Source: CAVPXC01 sp963709505 (GTDB lineage Bacteria; Chloroflexota; Anaerolineae; JAAEKA01). Taken from it: 22,931 nt of DNA. Positions within the stretch are counted from its first letter, which is position 1. Each line of letters opens with the position of its first letter. A program made the position numbers and the translations under genes. Where the stretch lies: positions 1-22,931 of the forward strand of contig CAVPXC010000031.1 of the NCBI GenBank assembly GCA_963709505.1, given 5' to 3'. Of this stretch, positions 1-6,591 are shown in pieces. A model generated the notes under the pieces. The model did no database searches. It was given only the letters and a program-made list of their open reading frames with translations, and was not told the origin of the DNA.

Positions 1-414
1 CTGCGCCGCGCGCCGAGCCGCTCCGCACGGCAGGAGATGATGCTCGACGTGGCGCGCCTGGTCGGCCACGAGCACCATTTCATTCACTTCATGCGTTACG
101 TGCGCCGCGAGCCGGGCACTGCTCTAGCCCGGGCGCTGGGGGTTCTACACAAGCGGGCCGAGAAGAGAGAGGCCGTCGCCCCCGAGGTGTTGGAGCTGAT
201 CGATACCTGTGCCGGGTCGTTGGCCAGGGAAGAGCTCGACCGCGGCTTGGTCGAGCTGAGCGAGTTGCTCGGCCGGCTTCCGTTGGACCCCCTATCTGAG
301 TCTCAGCGCCTGATCGTGCAAGAGAGCGCGGCGCGCATGGCGGAGTTTGGCACAAGTCGCAAGGAGTACCCAATTCTCGCCTTGCACGTGCTGCACGTTG
401 CCTGGCATCCCTAG
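1..414 (+). CDS. Hypothetical protein, probably 5'-truncated by the window edge
   Basis: The reading frame is open from base 1 to a TAG at 412-414. The first in-frame ATGs (37 and 40) lie directly against an AGGAG at 32-36, too close for normal initiation, so the gene probably starts upstream of the window. The visible product is mostly helical, rich in Arg, Glu and Leu, with a His-rich stretch near the start (GHEHHFIHFMRYV). No signal peptide or membrane segment is visible and I do not recognise the family. It converges on the response regulator on the other strand: the two stop codons share the palindromic CTAG at 411-414. Function unknown. Confidence 0.55.
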   Translation: MRRAPSRSARQEMMLDVARLVGHEHHFIHFMRYVRREPGTALARALGVLHKRAEKREAVAPEVLELIDTCAGSLAREELDRGLVELSELLGRLPLDPLSESQRLIVQESAARMAEFGTSRKEYPILALHVLHVAWHP

Positions 415-797
415 AGCATTGGATCGTTCGGGATGAAGGCGGAAAGTAGGTCAAGCAAATTCGGCACGATCTCATCCTTGGCAAGAAAACGGTCGGCGCC
501 ACATGCCACTGCGTTGTCATGCATGGATGTATCAACTGACAGCACGATCACTTTGGTCTGCGGCCAATGGGCTTTGATCTGGCGAGTTGCCTGCAAGCCG
601 TCGAGTTCTGGCATATGAATGTCCATCAGTACAACGTCGTGCAACTCCCTGGCTACTTTCTCAACCGCTACGCGGCCATTGTCAGCCTCACTAATCCTGG
701 TGATCCCAGGCATGAAGCCTAACAGCTTCACAAGAACTTTTCTGAAGTCAGCGTGATCATCGACTACTAAAACGTGGCTACCTTGGTGCAGTTGCAT
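411..797 (-). CDS. Single-domain response regulator (CheY-like receiver)
   Basis: The 128-residue product is one receiver domain with no output domain. The acidic pair is D13/D14, the phosphoacceptor is D59 in the motif VVLMDIHMPELDG, the switch Ser is S87 and the conserved Lys is K107. All residues needed for phosphotransfer are present, so it should be an active CheY/Spo0F-type regulator that acts by protein contact. ATG at 795-797 is preceded by AGGA with an 8-base gap. No kinase lies beside it; the nearest kinases in the window are at 6.6 kb and 19.7 kb, and pairing with either is speculation. The gene ends tail to tail with the plus-strand ORF. Confidence 0.9.
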   Translation of the reverse strand: MQLHQGSHVLVVDDHADFRKVLVKLLGFMPGITRISEADNGRVAVEKVARELHDVVLMDIHMPELDGLQATRQIKAHWPQTKVIVLSVDTSMHDNAVACGADRFLAKDEIVPNLLDLLSAFIPNDPML

Positions 798-1102
798 GTG
801 GCGTTTCCTGGGTGCCGGAATGATGAAGAGAATGACATCTAGAGATCTATTGTCTATATTACCCTAAGATTTGCTAGTGGAACATTACAATTGCATGATA
901 GAATTACGGCACAGAATCAGGGTCGCACAGCCGGAAACTCCGCCGTTATCTCTAACCGTTTGGGTGTCGTCGAAACCGGTTGAAAGGGGGGCAGGCGCAA
1001 ACCTGCCCTACCAATCAGATTCAAATGCACCCGTATGGTAGCCGGAGAGGCCGCATTTTACAAAGTCATGGCGCGCAAGCATAGACAGCGGCTGGTTGTG
1101 GA
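798..1102. other. Intergenic region with a short palindromic repeat
   Basis: This divergent spacer lies between the receiver gene (minus) and nuoEF (plus). The part nearest the receiver gene (about 838-905) is AT-rich and probably holds its promoter, but I see no clear -35/-10 pair. At 989-1008 there is a 7-bp inverted repeat, GGGCAGG and CCTGCCC around CGCAAA. Its look resembles short dispersed palindromes, but no second copy is present in this window. No ORF is convincing here. Confidence 0.5.
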
Positions 1103-1131
1103 TTGACAGCTCTCCCTGCCATCGTTACAAT
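1103..1131 (+). promoter_or_regulatory. Sigma70-type promoter for nuoEF
   Basis: A perfect -35 box TTGACA (1103-1108) is separated by exactly 17 bp from TACAAT (1126-1131), which matches the TATAAT consensus at five of six positions. Transcription would begin near 1138, leaving a leader of about 50 bases before the GTG start at 1188. Confidence 0.75.
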
Positions 1132-1187
1132 GGCGACATCGTTCCTCCCTCTTCGTCCATCCTGCCTACCCTGGTAAGGAGTCGCCC

Positions 1188-3449
1188 GTGCACCCCGAAC
1201 TAGCTATCGCTCTGAACCGTCTGGAAACTGATCTGCGCGCGGACGCGCTTGACCGCTCAGCGCTATTTTGGCTTAGGACCTTCGTCGCGTTGGCGACTGC
1301 GGACGATGGCATAGTGCGTTCCGACCGCTGGATAGAGGAGGGTCTAGCTGCGGCGCGCACCGTGCCCGGTTTATCGGCCGGCGAGCTGGCGCCGCGCCAA
1401 CACCTGGTGAGCGATTACGGTCTGTTTCGCTTCGTGCGGCTCAAGGACGATGCCGAGTTCAGTGGGGGCGCGCTGGCCGCGCTCGATTGGCAGCGCAAGT
1501 ATCGCATCAGCCTGGCGCCGGCTTATCTCCCTGACCTCCCCGCAGTGCAGGCCAGGACGGACAGGCTCTGGGATGAGCTGGGCGGCGTGGATCCGCAGGC
1601 GGTCGCGCTGGAGCAAGTGCTGGAGAGGTATTTGGGAACCCCTTCTCCAACCGCACCTTACGGAACCGCCTCCCCAACCGCACCTTACGGAACCCCCTCC
1701 CCAACCCTCCCCCTAGGAGGGGGAGGGAGTCCGACCTCTGTGCTCCCTCCCCCTCCTAGGGGGAGGGTTGGGGAGGGGGTTCCGGCAAAGAGCTACCTCC
1801 TCGAAATCCTCCACGAAACGCAGGCCATCTACGGCTGGTTGCCCCGACCTGCGGTGGAGCGGATCGCAGGCGCTATAGACTTGCCGGCCGCCGAAGTGTA
1901 CGGCGTCACCGAGTTCTACGAGATGTTTCACACCCAACCCCGCGGCCTAAAAGTGATCCGTGTGTGCCAGGATGGTCCATGCGCCGTTGCCCGAGCCGAT
2001 GTGGTGTTGGCCGGGCTGTGCAAGCATTTGGACATTCAGCCGGGCGACACGACCCCCGACAGCCGCTTCACAGTTGAGCCGGTGCGCTGCTTGGGGCTGT
2101 GCGATCGCGCGCCGGCGGTTTTGGTCAATCTCGAACGCTATGCTCCGGCCGATCCGGCCGCGCCGGAGGCGCTGCTGGATGGCGCTCCAGTGCCGGCCAA
2201 GCTGCAAATCGGCGGGCTGGTCAAGGTCGCGCTGTCCAACGTCGGTGTGGTCGATCCCACCAACTTGGAGGACTACCGAGCGCAGGGCGGGCTGGCAGCG
2301 TTGCAGAAAGCTCTGCGCGAGATGAGCCCGGCTCAGGTGTTGGAGGCGGTCAAAGCCAGCAAGCTTGTAGGGCGCGGTGGCGCAGCCTATCCGGCCGGCT
2401 TGAAATGGCAGAACGCCGTAGGCAATCCTCGACCGCGCTACGTGATCTGCAACGCCGACGAGAGCGAGCCAGGTGCGTTCAAGGATCGCGTACTCATGGA
2501 TGGCGACCCCTTCCGTGTTGTCGAAGGACTCATCCTGGCCTGCTATGCAATCGAGGCCGAACAGGGCTTCATCTACGTGCGCGGCGAACATCGCCTCGGC
2601 TACGAGCGCTTCAGCAATGCCGTGCAGCAGTTGGAGGAGGTCGGCTATCTAGGCGAGGATATTCTCGGCAGCGGTTGGCGCCTGCGCATCGACGTGCGAC
2701 GCGGGGCCGGGGCCTACGTCTGCGGCGAGGAGACGGCCTTGATGGAAAGCATCGAGGGCAAGCGCGGTTTTCCGCGGCTGCGGCCACCGTTTCCCACAAC
2801 CGCCGGCCTATGGGGCCGGCCCACGGTGATCAACAACGTCGAGACGCTGGCCAAGGTGCCGTCGATCGTCATGCACGGGCCGCGCTGGTACAGCGACCTT
2901 GGCACGCCCAAATCAGCCGGCACGAAACTCTTCGCCGTCAGCGGCTCGGTCGTTCGGCCCGGTGTCTACGAGGTGCCCTTCGGCGTGCCGCTGAGCCACC
3001 TGGTCTACGACCTGGCCGGCGGGCTGCATCCGGGCCGTCACGTCCAGGCCGTGCTGACCGGCGGAGCGGCGGGCACGTTCCTGACCGCCGAGCAGTTGGA
3101 TACGCCGTTGACCTTCGAGGATTTCAAGCGAGCCGGTGGGACTATCGGCGCGGGCACGGTGATGGTTTTCGACGACACGGTCAACCTGCGCGACATTCTG
3201 GCGCGTATCGGCGCCTTTTTCGCTCACGAGAGCTGCGGTAAATGCTACCCCTGCCAGATGGGCACCCAACGCCAGGCGGAGATCCTAGCCCGCATCGCGG
3301 CCGGCCACGCCCGTCCCGAGGATGCGGCCACCCTGATCGAGCTGGGCAAGGTCATGACCGACACCAGCATCTGCGGCCTCGGCCAGGCTGCCTCTTGGGC
3401 GATTCTCGACGCCAACCGACGGTGGCCGGGGTTATTGGCTGCAAGCTAG
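1188..3449 (+). CDS. Fused NuoE-NuoF-type NADH-binding diaphorase subunit (formate dehydrogenase/hydrogenase type)
   Basis: This protein passes electrons between NAD(H) and a partner oxidoreductase through FMN and Fe-S clusters. GTG at 1188 has AAGGAG six bases upstream. Of 753 residues, 1-149 are an N-terminal region I do not recognise, and 150-199 are a Pro/Gly/Ser-rich linker made from a DNA repeat. About 200-325 is a NuoE-like domain whose [2Fe-2S] ligands are C260, C265, C301 and C305. About 335-753 is a NuoF-like domain: the NADH/FMN motif begins at G395 (GRGGAAYPAG), followed by ESEPGAFKDR and GAGAYVCGEETAL, and the [4Fe-4S] ligands are C683, C686, C689 and C729. Such E-F fusions serve NAD-dependent formate dehydrogenases and bidirectional hydrogenases. 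The likely partners here are the HoxU-like and FdhA genes at 8.7-11.8 kb, although those lie on the opposite strand. Confidence 0.9.
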   Translation: MHPELAIALNRLETDLRADALDRSALFWLRTFVALATADDGIVRSDRWIEEGLAAARTVPGLSAGELAPRQHLVSDYGLFRFVRLKDDAEFSGGALAALDWQRKYRISLAPAYLPDLPAVQARTDRLWDELGGVDPQAVALEQVLERYLGTPSPTAPYGTASPTAPYGTPSPTLPLGGGGSPTSVLPPPPRGRVGEGVPAKSYLLEILHETQAIYGWLPRPAVERIAGAIDLPAAEVYGVTEFYEMFHTQPRGLKVIRVCQDGPCAVARADVVLAGLCKHLDIQPGDTTPDSRFTVEPVRCLGLCDRAPAVLVNLERYAPADPAAPEALLDGAPVPAKLQIGGLVKVALSNVGVVDPTNLEDYRAQGGLAALQKALREMSPAQVLEAVKASKLVGRGGAAYPAGLKWQNAVGNPRPRYVICNADESEPGAFKDRVLMDGDPFRVVEGLILACYAIEAEQGFIYVRGEHRLGYERFSNAVQQLEEVGYLGEDILGSGWRLRIDVRRGAGAYVCGEETALMESIEGKRGFPRLRPPFPTTAGLWGRPTVINNVETLAKVPSIVMHGPRWYSDLGTPKSAGTKLFAVSGSVVRPGVYEVPFGVPLSHLVYDLAGGLHPGRHVQAVLTGGAAGTFLTAEQLDTPLTFEDFKRAGGTIGAGTVMVFDDTVNLRDILARIGAFFAHESCGKCYPCQMGTQRQAEILARIAAGHARPEDAATLIELGKVMTDTSICGLGQAASWAILDANRRWPGLLAAS
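1635..1694 (+). repeat. 27-bp tandem repeats inside nuoEF
   Basis: Two 27-bp units, 1635-1661 and 1662-1688, each begin GGAACC and end CACCTTAC. A partial third unit starts at 1689 and runs into the large palindrome. Because 27 is a multiple of three, they encode a 9-residue repeat (GTPSPTAPY, GTASPTAPY, then GTPSPTLPL) and keep the frame open. The units look like partial copies of the left end of the adjacent palindrome. Confidence 0.85.
1689..1783. repeat. Perfect 41-bp inverted repeat inserted in-frame in nuoEF
   Basis: Arms 1689-1729 and 1743-1783 are exact reverse complements over 41 bp, around a 13-base loop (1730-1742). The arms are G/C tracts built around CCTAGG. The element lies between the N-terminal region and the NuoE domain and is read as a Gly/Pro-rich linker without breaking the frame. 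It looks like a palindromic mobile repeat tolerated in a coding sequence, comparable in principle to the Rickettsia palindromic elements. Family membership cannot be tested here. Confidence 0.9.
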
Positions 3450-3727
3450 AGACCAGGGCTTCTCAAAGGTTCTAGAACCAATACTGTTTAGTTAAGGGTG
3501 GCGAAGTGCCATTATACCTGCTGAAAACGGCTATTTTGGGGCATTTCAGGCCTTAACTAAACAGTATTGGTTCTAGAACCTGGTTGAAAGACCGGATTCA
3601 TCTCACGCAGAGGCGCAGAGATCGCAGAGAAGATCAGAAAATGGACCGGAAGCTGCGCCATTCTCCGCGGCTTTGCGTGAGCCTTTCATGCAGCTGGCGG
3701 GACTTTTGAGAAGCCCTGGCTAGAGAC
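3445..3727. mobile_element. MITE-like element with 14-bp TIRs and 9-bp target duplication
   Basis: The terminal inverted repeats are CAGGGCTTCTCAAA (3454-3467) and its exact complement (3705-3718). Both are flanked by the direct repeat GCTAGAGAC (3445-3453 and 3719-3727), which marks a 9-bp target-site duplication. The 265-bp interior has no ORF, so mobilisation would need a transposase from elsewhere; duplications of about 9 bp occur in several IS families. The left duplication contains the nuoEF stop codon (3447-3449), so insertion occurred exactly at the gene end without changing the protein. A second palindrome (3468-3580) abuts the left TIR. Confidence 0.8.
3468..3580. repeat. Perfect 30-bp inverted repeat nested in the MITE-like element
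   Basis: Arms 3468-3497 and 3551-3580 are exact 30-bp reverse complements around 53 bases. The arm end GGTTCTAGAACC is itself palindromic. There is no obvious separate target duplication, so it may be an original part of the surrounding element or a second element inserted against its left terminus. Confidence 0.85.
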
Positions 3728-3806
3728 AGGCATCGATTGACCAGAAGTGTATTTGCGTCTATAATCTGAACTAGCAACCTGACAGTTTTGGCGTGGCGTC
3801 TCATAA

Positions 3807-4040
3807 GCGTGGGTCGAGTAGGGTCTGGCGGCGTCGTACCGCAATCAACTTGAGCACCTCATGCTTCCACCTACCGAGACTCGCCGCCAGACCCGTATCG
3901 AGACCCTTGGATCTCGACATGGTGGCCTAGTTGATCCGGAGGTCTCGATCCGGTCCTGGCGGCGAGTCTCGGCTAATGTGAGCCTTCTGTAAACACCGAA
4001 CACTTCGGTACTACGCCGCCAGAACCTACTCGAACCACGC
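3807..4040. repeat. Large concentric palindrome (about 234 bp)
   Basis: Outer arms 3807-3841 and 4006-4040 pair over 35 bp with three mismatches. Inner arms 3874-3905 and 3941-3972 pair over 32 bp with about three mismatches. The same core, CTGGCGGCG or its complement, occurs four times, once per arm. No target duplication and no ORF are seen. It could be a mobile palindromic repeat or a transcribed structured RNA. The rest of this gap (3728-3806 and 4041-4140) shows nothing recognisable. Confidence 0.7.
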
Positions 4041-4158
4041 TCCCTAGATGCTGGATAAAAACTATCAAGCGGGTAGTTAGCAGTTTGAACACATATTTCG
4101 AGAGACGAGCAGCCAAAGACAGTGCAGGCCTGTTCTGGGGCTTACAGGAGCGAATCGG

Positions 4159-4788
4159 TTGTTAAACGCTGGAGTCTTGACATTCAGAGAGTTTGCAATG
4201 CAAGAGACGCTGCCACTGGCGACGATCCAAGACGCAGTGCTTGATTTTCTGCGCGGTCGCAAGGATGCCGTTGTTTTTGGTGCCCAGGCCGTCAATGCAT
4301 ACGTCGATGAACCGCGCATGACCCAGGATATCGACTTGCTATCTATTCAAGCGTCGACATTGGCTCAAGAACTACGTGACTATCTAAGCGAGCGATTTCA
4401 CATCGCGGTGCGGGTAAGAGAGATCGGGGAAGGCCGAGGATATCGCATCTACCAGGTTCAGAAACTCGGAAACCGTCACTTGGTCGACGTTAGATCGGTC
4501 GAGCAGTTGCCGGAAACCCAACTCATCGCGCAAGTGCTTGTCATCGCACCTGTGGACTTGATCGCCAGCAAGGTGGTCTCTTACGCCCAGCGGCGCGGCA
4601 GTCCCAAGTCAGGCACCGATTGGCGCGACCTGGGTATGATGTTGCTTTGTTTTCCGGATCTCAAGCGAGATTCGGGGCCTGTGACCGATCTGCTGCTGGC
4701 TATGGGCGCTGCTCCAGGCGTGCTTGACGTGTGGTATGAGCTGGTAGCTCAGGACATTCAGCCGGGCAACGAAGACGACGAGTTCTAA
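4159..4788 (+). CDS. Nucleotidyltransferase of the AbiEii-like type, stand-alone
   Basis: The nucleotidyltransferase signature is seen as VVFGAQAVNAYV followed by TQDIDLL, which carries the two metal-binding Asp residues. This resembles AbiEii/AbiGii-type and related nucleotidyltransferases, some of which are toxins that modify tRNA or proteins. TTG at 4159 is preferred because AGGAG (4146-4150) lies eight bases upstream. ATG at 4198 is an alternative that would shorten the 209-residue product by 13. No antitoxin gene lies on either side, so a toxin role is not supported by context; it may be a housekeeping or orphan member. It sits between two repeat-rich gaps. Family call is moderately secure, biological role unknown. 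Confidence 0.7.
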   Translation: MLNAGVLTFREFAMQETLPLATIQDAVLDFLRGRKDAVVFGAQAVNAYVDEPRMTQDIDLLSIQASTLAQELRDYLSERFHIAVRVREIGEGRGYRIYQVQKLGNRHLVDVRSVEQLPETQLIAQVLVIAPVDLIASKVVSYAQRRGSPKSGTDWRDLGMMLLCFPDLKRDSGPVTDLLLAMGAAPGVLDVWYELVAQDIQPGNEDDEF

Positions 4789-4820
4789 CCCGCATCGGCA
4801 TTGTTTGGGACGCAGAGAGG

Positions 4821-4899
4821 TAACAGGTGGCAAGTTGCAGGTGGCAGATCCGGAACCTGCAACTTGCCACCTGCCACCTGCCACCTGCAACCTGTTACC
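4821..4899. repeat. Heptamer-repeat palindrome (GGTGGCA unit)
   Basis: The left half has 7-bp period units GGTGGCA, AGTTGCA, GGTGGCA (4826-4846). The right half carries the complementary heptamers several times. A perfect 19-bp inverted repeat pairs 4824-4842 with 4855-4873 around a 12-base loop. There is no T-tract, so it is not a standard terminator. It fills the gap between the nucleotidyltransferase stop and the next gene's ribosome binding site. Confidence 0.8.
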
Positions 4900-4926
4900 A
4901 GATGTAAGTAGGTTAGGTGAAAACGC

Positions 4927-6591
4927 ATGGCCAGCAAACCAATAATTCTGACCGTCGACGACGAGCCGCAGGTGCTCAACGCCATCGAGCGCGATCTGCG
5001 GCGGCATTACCGCAACGAGTATCGCATCATCAAAGTAGGCTCAGGCGCCGAAGCCGTGGAGGTGGTGGTCCAGCTCAAGCAGCGCGGCGATCCCGTGGCG
5101 CTTTTCTTGGCCGATCAGCGTATGCCGCACCTGTCGGGCACCGAGTTCCTGGCCGAAGCGCGCAAGCTCTACCCCGACGCGCGGAAAGTGCTGCTCACGG
5201 CGTACGCCGACACGCAAGCCGCGATCGACAGCATCAACAGCATCGGCCTCGACTATTATCTACTGAAGCCGTGGGACCCGCCGGAGCAAAACCTCTATCC
5301 CGTGCTGGACGATCTGCTCAGCGACTGGTGGCAAACAACCCCCCCGCCGTTTGACGGCATCCGTGTCGCCGGCACGCTGTGGTCGCCGAGCAGCCACGAC
5401 GTCAAGGACTTCCTGGCGCGCAACCGTATCCCCTATCTGTGGCAGGACATCGAGCAGGATGCCCAGGCGCGCGAGTTGGTGGACGCAGTCACCCAGGGCG
5501 AGCGCCGGCTGCCCGTGGTCTTTCTGCCCGACGGCAGCACGTTGGTGGCGCCAGATCACCGCTTGCTGGCTGAAAAAGTGGGTCTGCGCACCCAGGCGAC
5601 CCAGCCGTTCTACGATCTGATCATCGTCGGCGCGGGGCCGGCCGGCCTGGGCGCGGCGGTCTACGGCGCATCGGAAGGATTGCGCACTCTGATGATCGAC
5701 CGGCAGGCCACAGGCGGCCAGGCCGGCACCAGCTCGCGCATCGAGAACTATCTCGGCTTTCCCAAGGGCCTCAGCGGCGCCGACCTGGCGCAGCGCGCCA
5801 CCGCCCAGGCTCTGCGCCTGGGCGCCGAGATCTTAACGGCCCAGAATGTGGAGAAGGTGCGGGTGGACGATTCGTATCGTTACGTTACCCTCAGCGATGG
5901 CACGGAGCTGGGTTGTAAGTCCATGGTGATTGCCACGGGCGTGACCGTCAAACGGCTCGACGCGCCGGGCGTCGAGCGGCTGACCGGCGCCGGCATCTAC
6001 TACGGTGCCGCCTTGACCGAAGCCGCCAACTATCGCGGCCAGCCCATCTTCGTGGTTGGCGGCGCCAACTCCGCCGGCCAGGCTGCAATGGCGTTCTCCC
6101 GCTTCGCAAGCCAGGTTAGCATGCTCGTGCGCGGCGAGAACTTGCAGGCCAGCATGTCGCAGTACCTGATCGACCAGATCGCCAGCACACCCAACATCGA
6201 CGTGCAGGTGCGCACCGAGGTCGCCGAGGCCCATGGCACCGAACGGTTGGAAGCCCTCACGCTTAGCGACTGCATCACCTCCCAAACCCATATGGTGCCG
6301 GCCGCTGCCCTCTTCTTGTTCATCGGCGCGGTGCCCCACTCCGATCTGGTTGCCGGCATCGTGGAGCGCAACAGTGCCGGCTTCATTCTCACCGGCCAGG
6401 ATCTGATCCGCGACGGCAAAAGGCCCCAGGGCTGGCGCCTGCAGCGCGATCCCTACCTGCTGGAGACCAGCGTGCCCGGCATCTTCGCTGCCGGCGATAT
6501 CCGCCAAGGCGCCGTGCGCCGCGTCGCCTCAGCCGTCGGCGAAGGCGCGGTGGCGGTGAGTTTGGTGCATCAGTATTTGAAGACGGTGTGA
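4927..6591 (+). CDS. Receiver / glutaredoxin-like / thioredoxin-reductase-like flavoprotein fusion
   Basis: Of 554 residues, 1-135 are a receiver domain (D11/D12, phosphoacceptor D63, T91, K114). About 145-222 is a glutaredoxin-like fold in which the usual CPxC is replaced by SPSS (153-156). 230-554 is a thioredoxin-reductase-like flavoprotein with the FAD motif GAGPAG (235-240), GQAGTSSRIENYLGFP, the second dinucleotide motif GGANSAG (378-384) and the C-terminal FAD motif AAGDIR. The redox CxxC expected near 360-363 is GAAL. Only two cysteines (C330, C449) remain, so thioredoxin reduction by the usual dithiol route is unlikely; FAD-dependent NAD(P)H oxidation or redox sensing is plausible. 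AGGTGA lies six bases before ATG 4927. The stop overlaps the next gene's start by GTGA, implying coupled translation with its probable kinase. Confidence 0.9.
   Translation: MASKPIILTVDDEPQVLNAIERDLRRHYRNEYRIIKVGSGAEAVEVVVQLKQRGDPVALFLADQRMPHLSGTEFLAEARKLYPDARKVLLTAYADTQAAIDSINSIGLDYYLLKPWDPPEQNLYPVLDDLLSDWWQTTPPPFDGIRVAGTLWSPSSHDVKDFLARNRIPYLWQDIEQDAQARELVDAVTQGERRLPVVFLPDGSTLVAPDHRLLAEKVGLRTQATQPFYDLIIVGAGPAGLGAAVYGASEGLRTLMIDRQATGGQAGTSSRIENYLGFPKGLSGADLAQRATAQALRLGAEILTAQNVEKVRVDDSYRYVTLSDGTELGCKSMVIATGVTVKRLDAPGVERLTGAGIYYGAALTEAANYRGQPIFVVGGANSAGQAAMAFSRFASQVSMLVRGENLQASMSQYLIDQIASTPNIDVQVRTEVAEAHGTERLEALTLSDCITSQTHMVPAAALFLFIGAVPHSDLVAGIVERNSAGFILTGQDLIRDGKRPQGWRLQRDPYLLETSVPGIFAAGDIRQGAVRRVASAVGEGAVAVSLVHQYLKTV

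Noticed and set aside
2099..3241. 380-codon frame overlapping nuoEF on the same strand
   Set aside because: Arg/Gly-rich shadow of the NuoF domain in another frame, with no ribosome site.
4821..4899. Possible CRISPR-like direct repeats
   Set aside because: Units are 7 bp, contiguous and inverted, with no spacers and no cas genes nearby.
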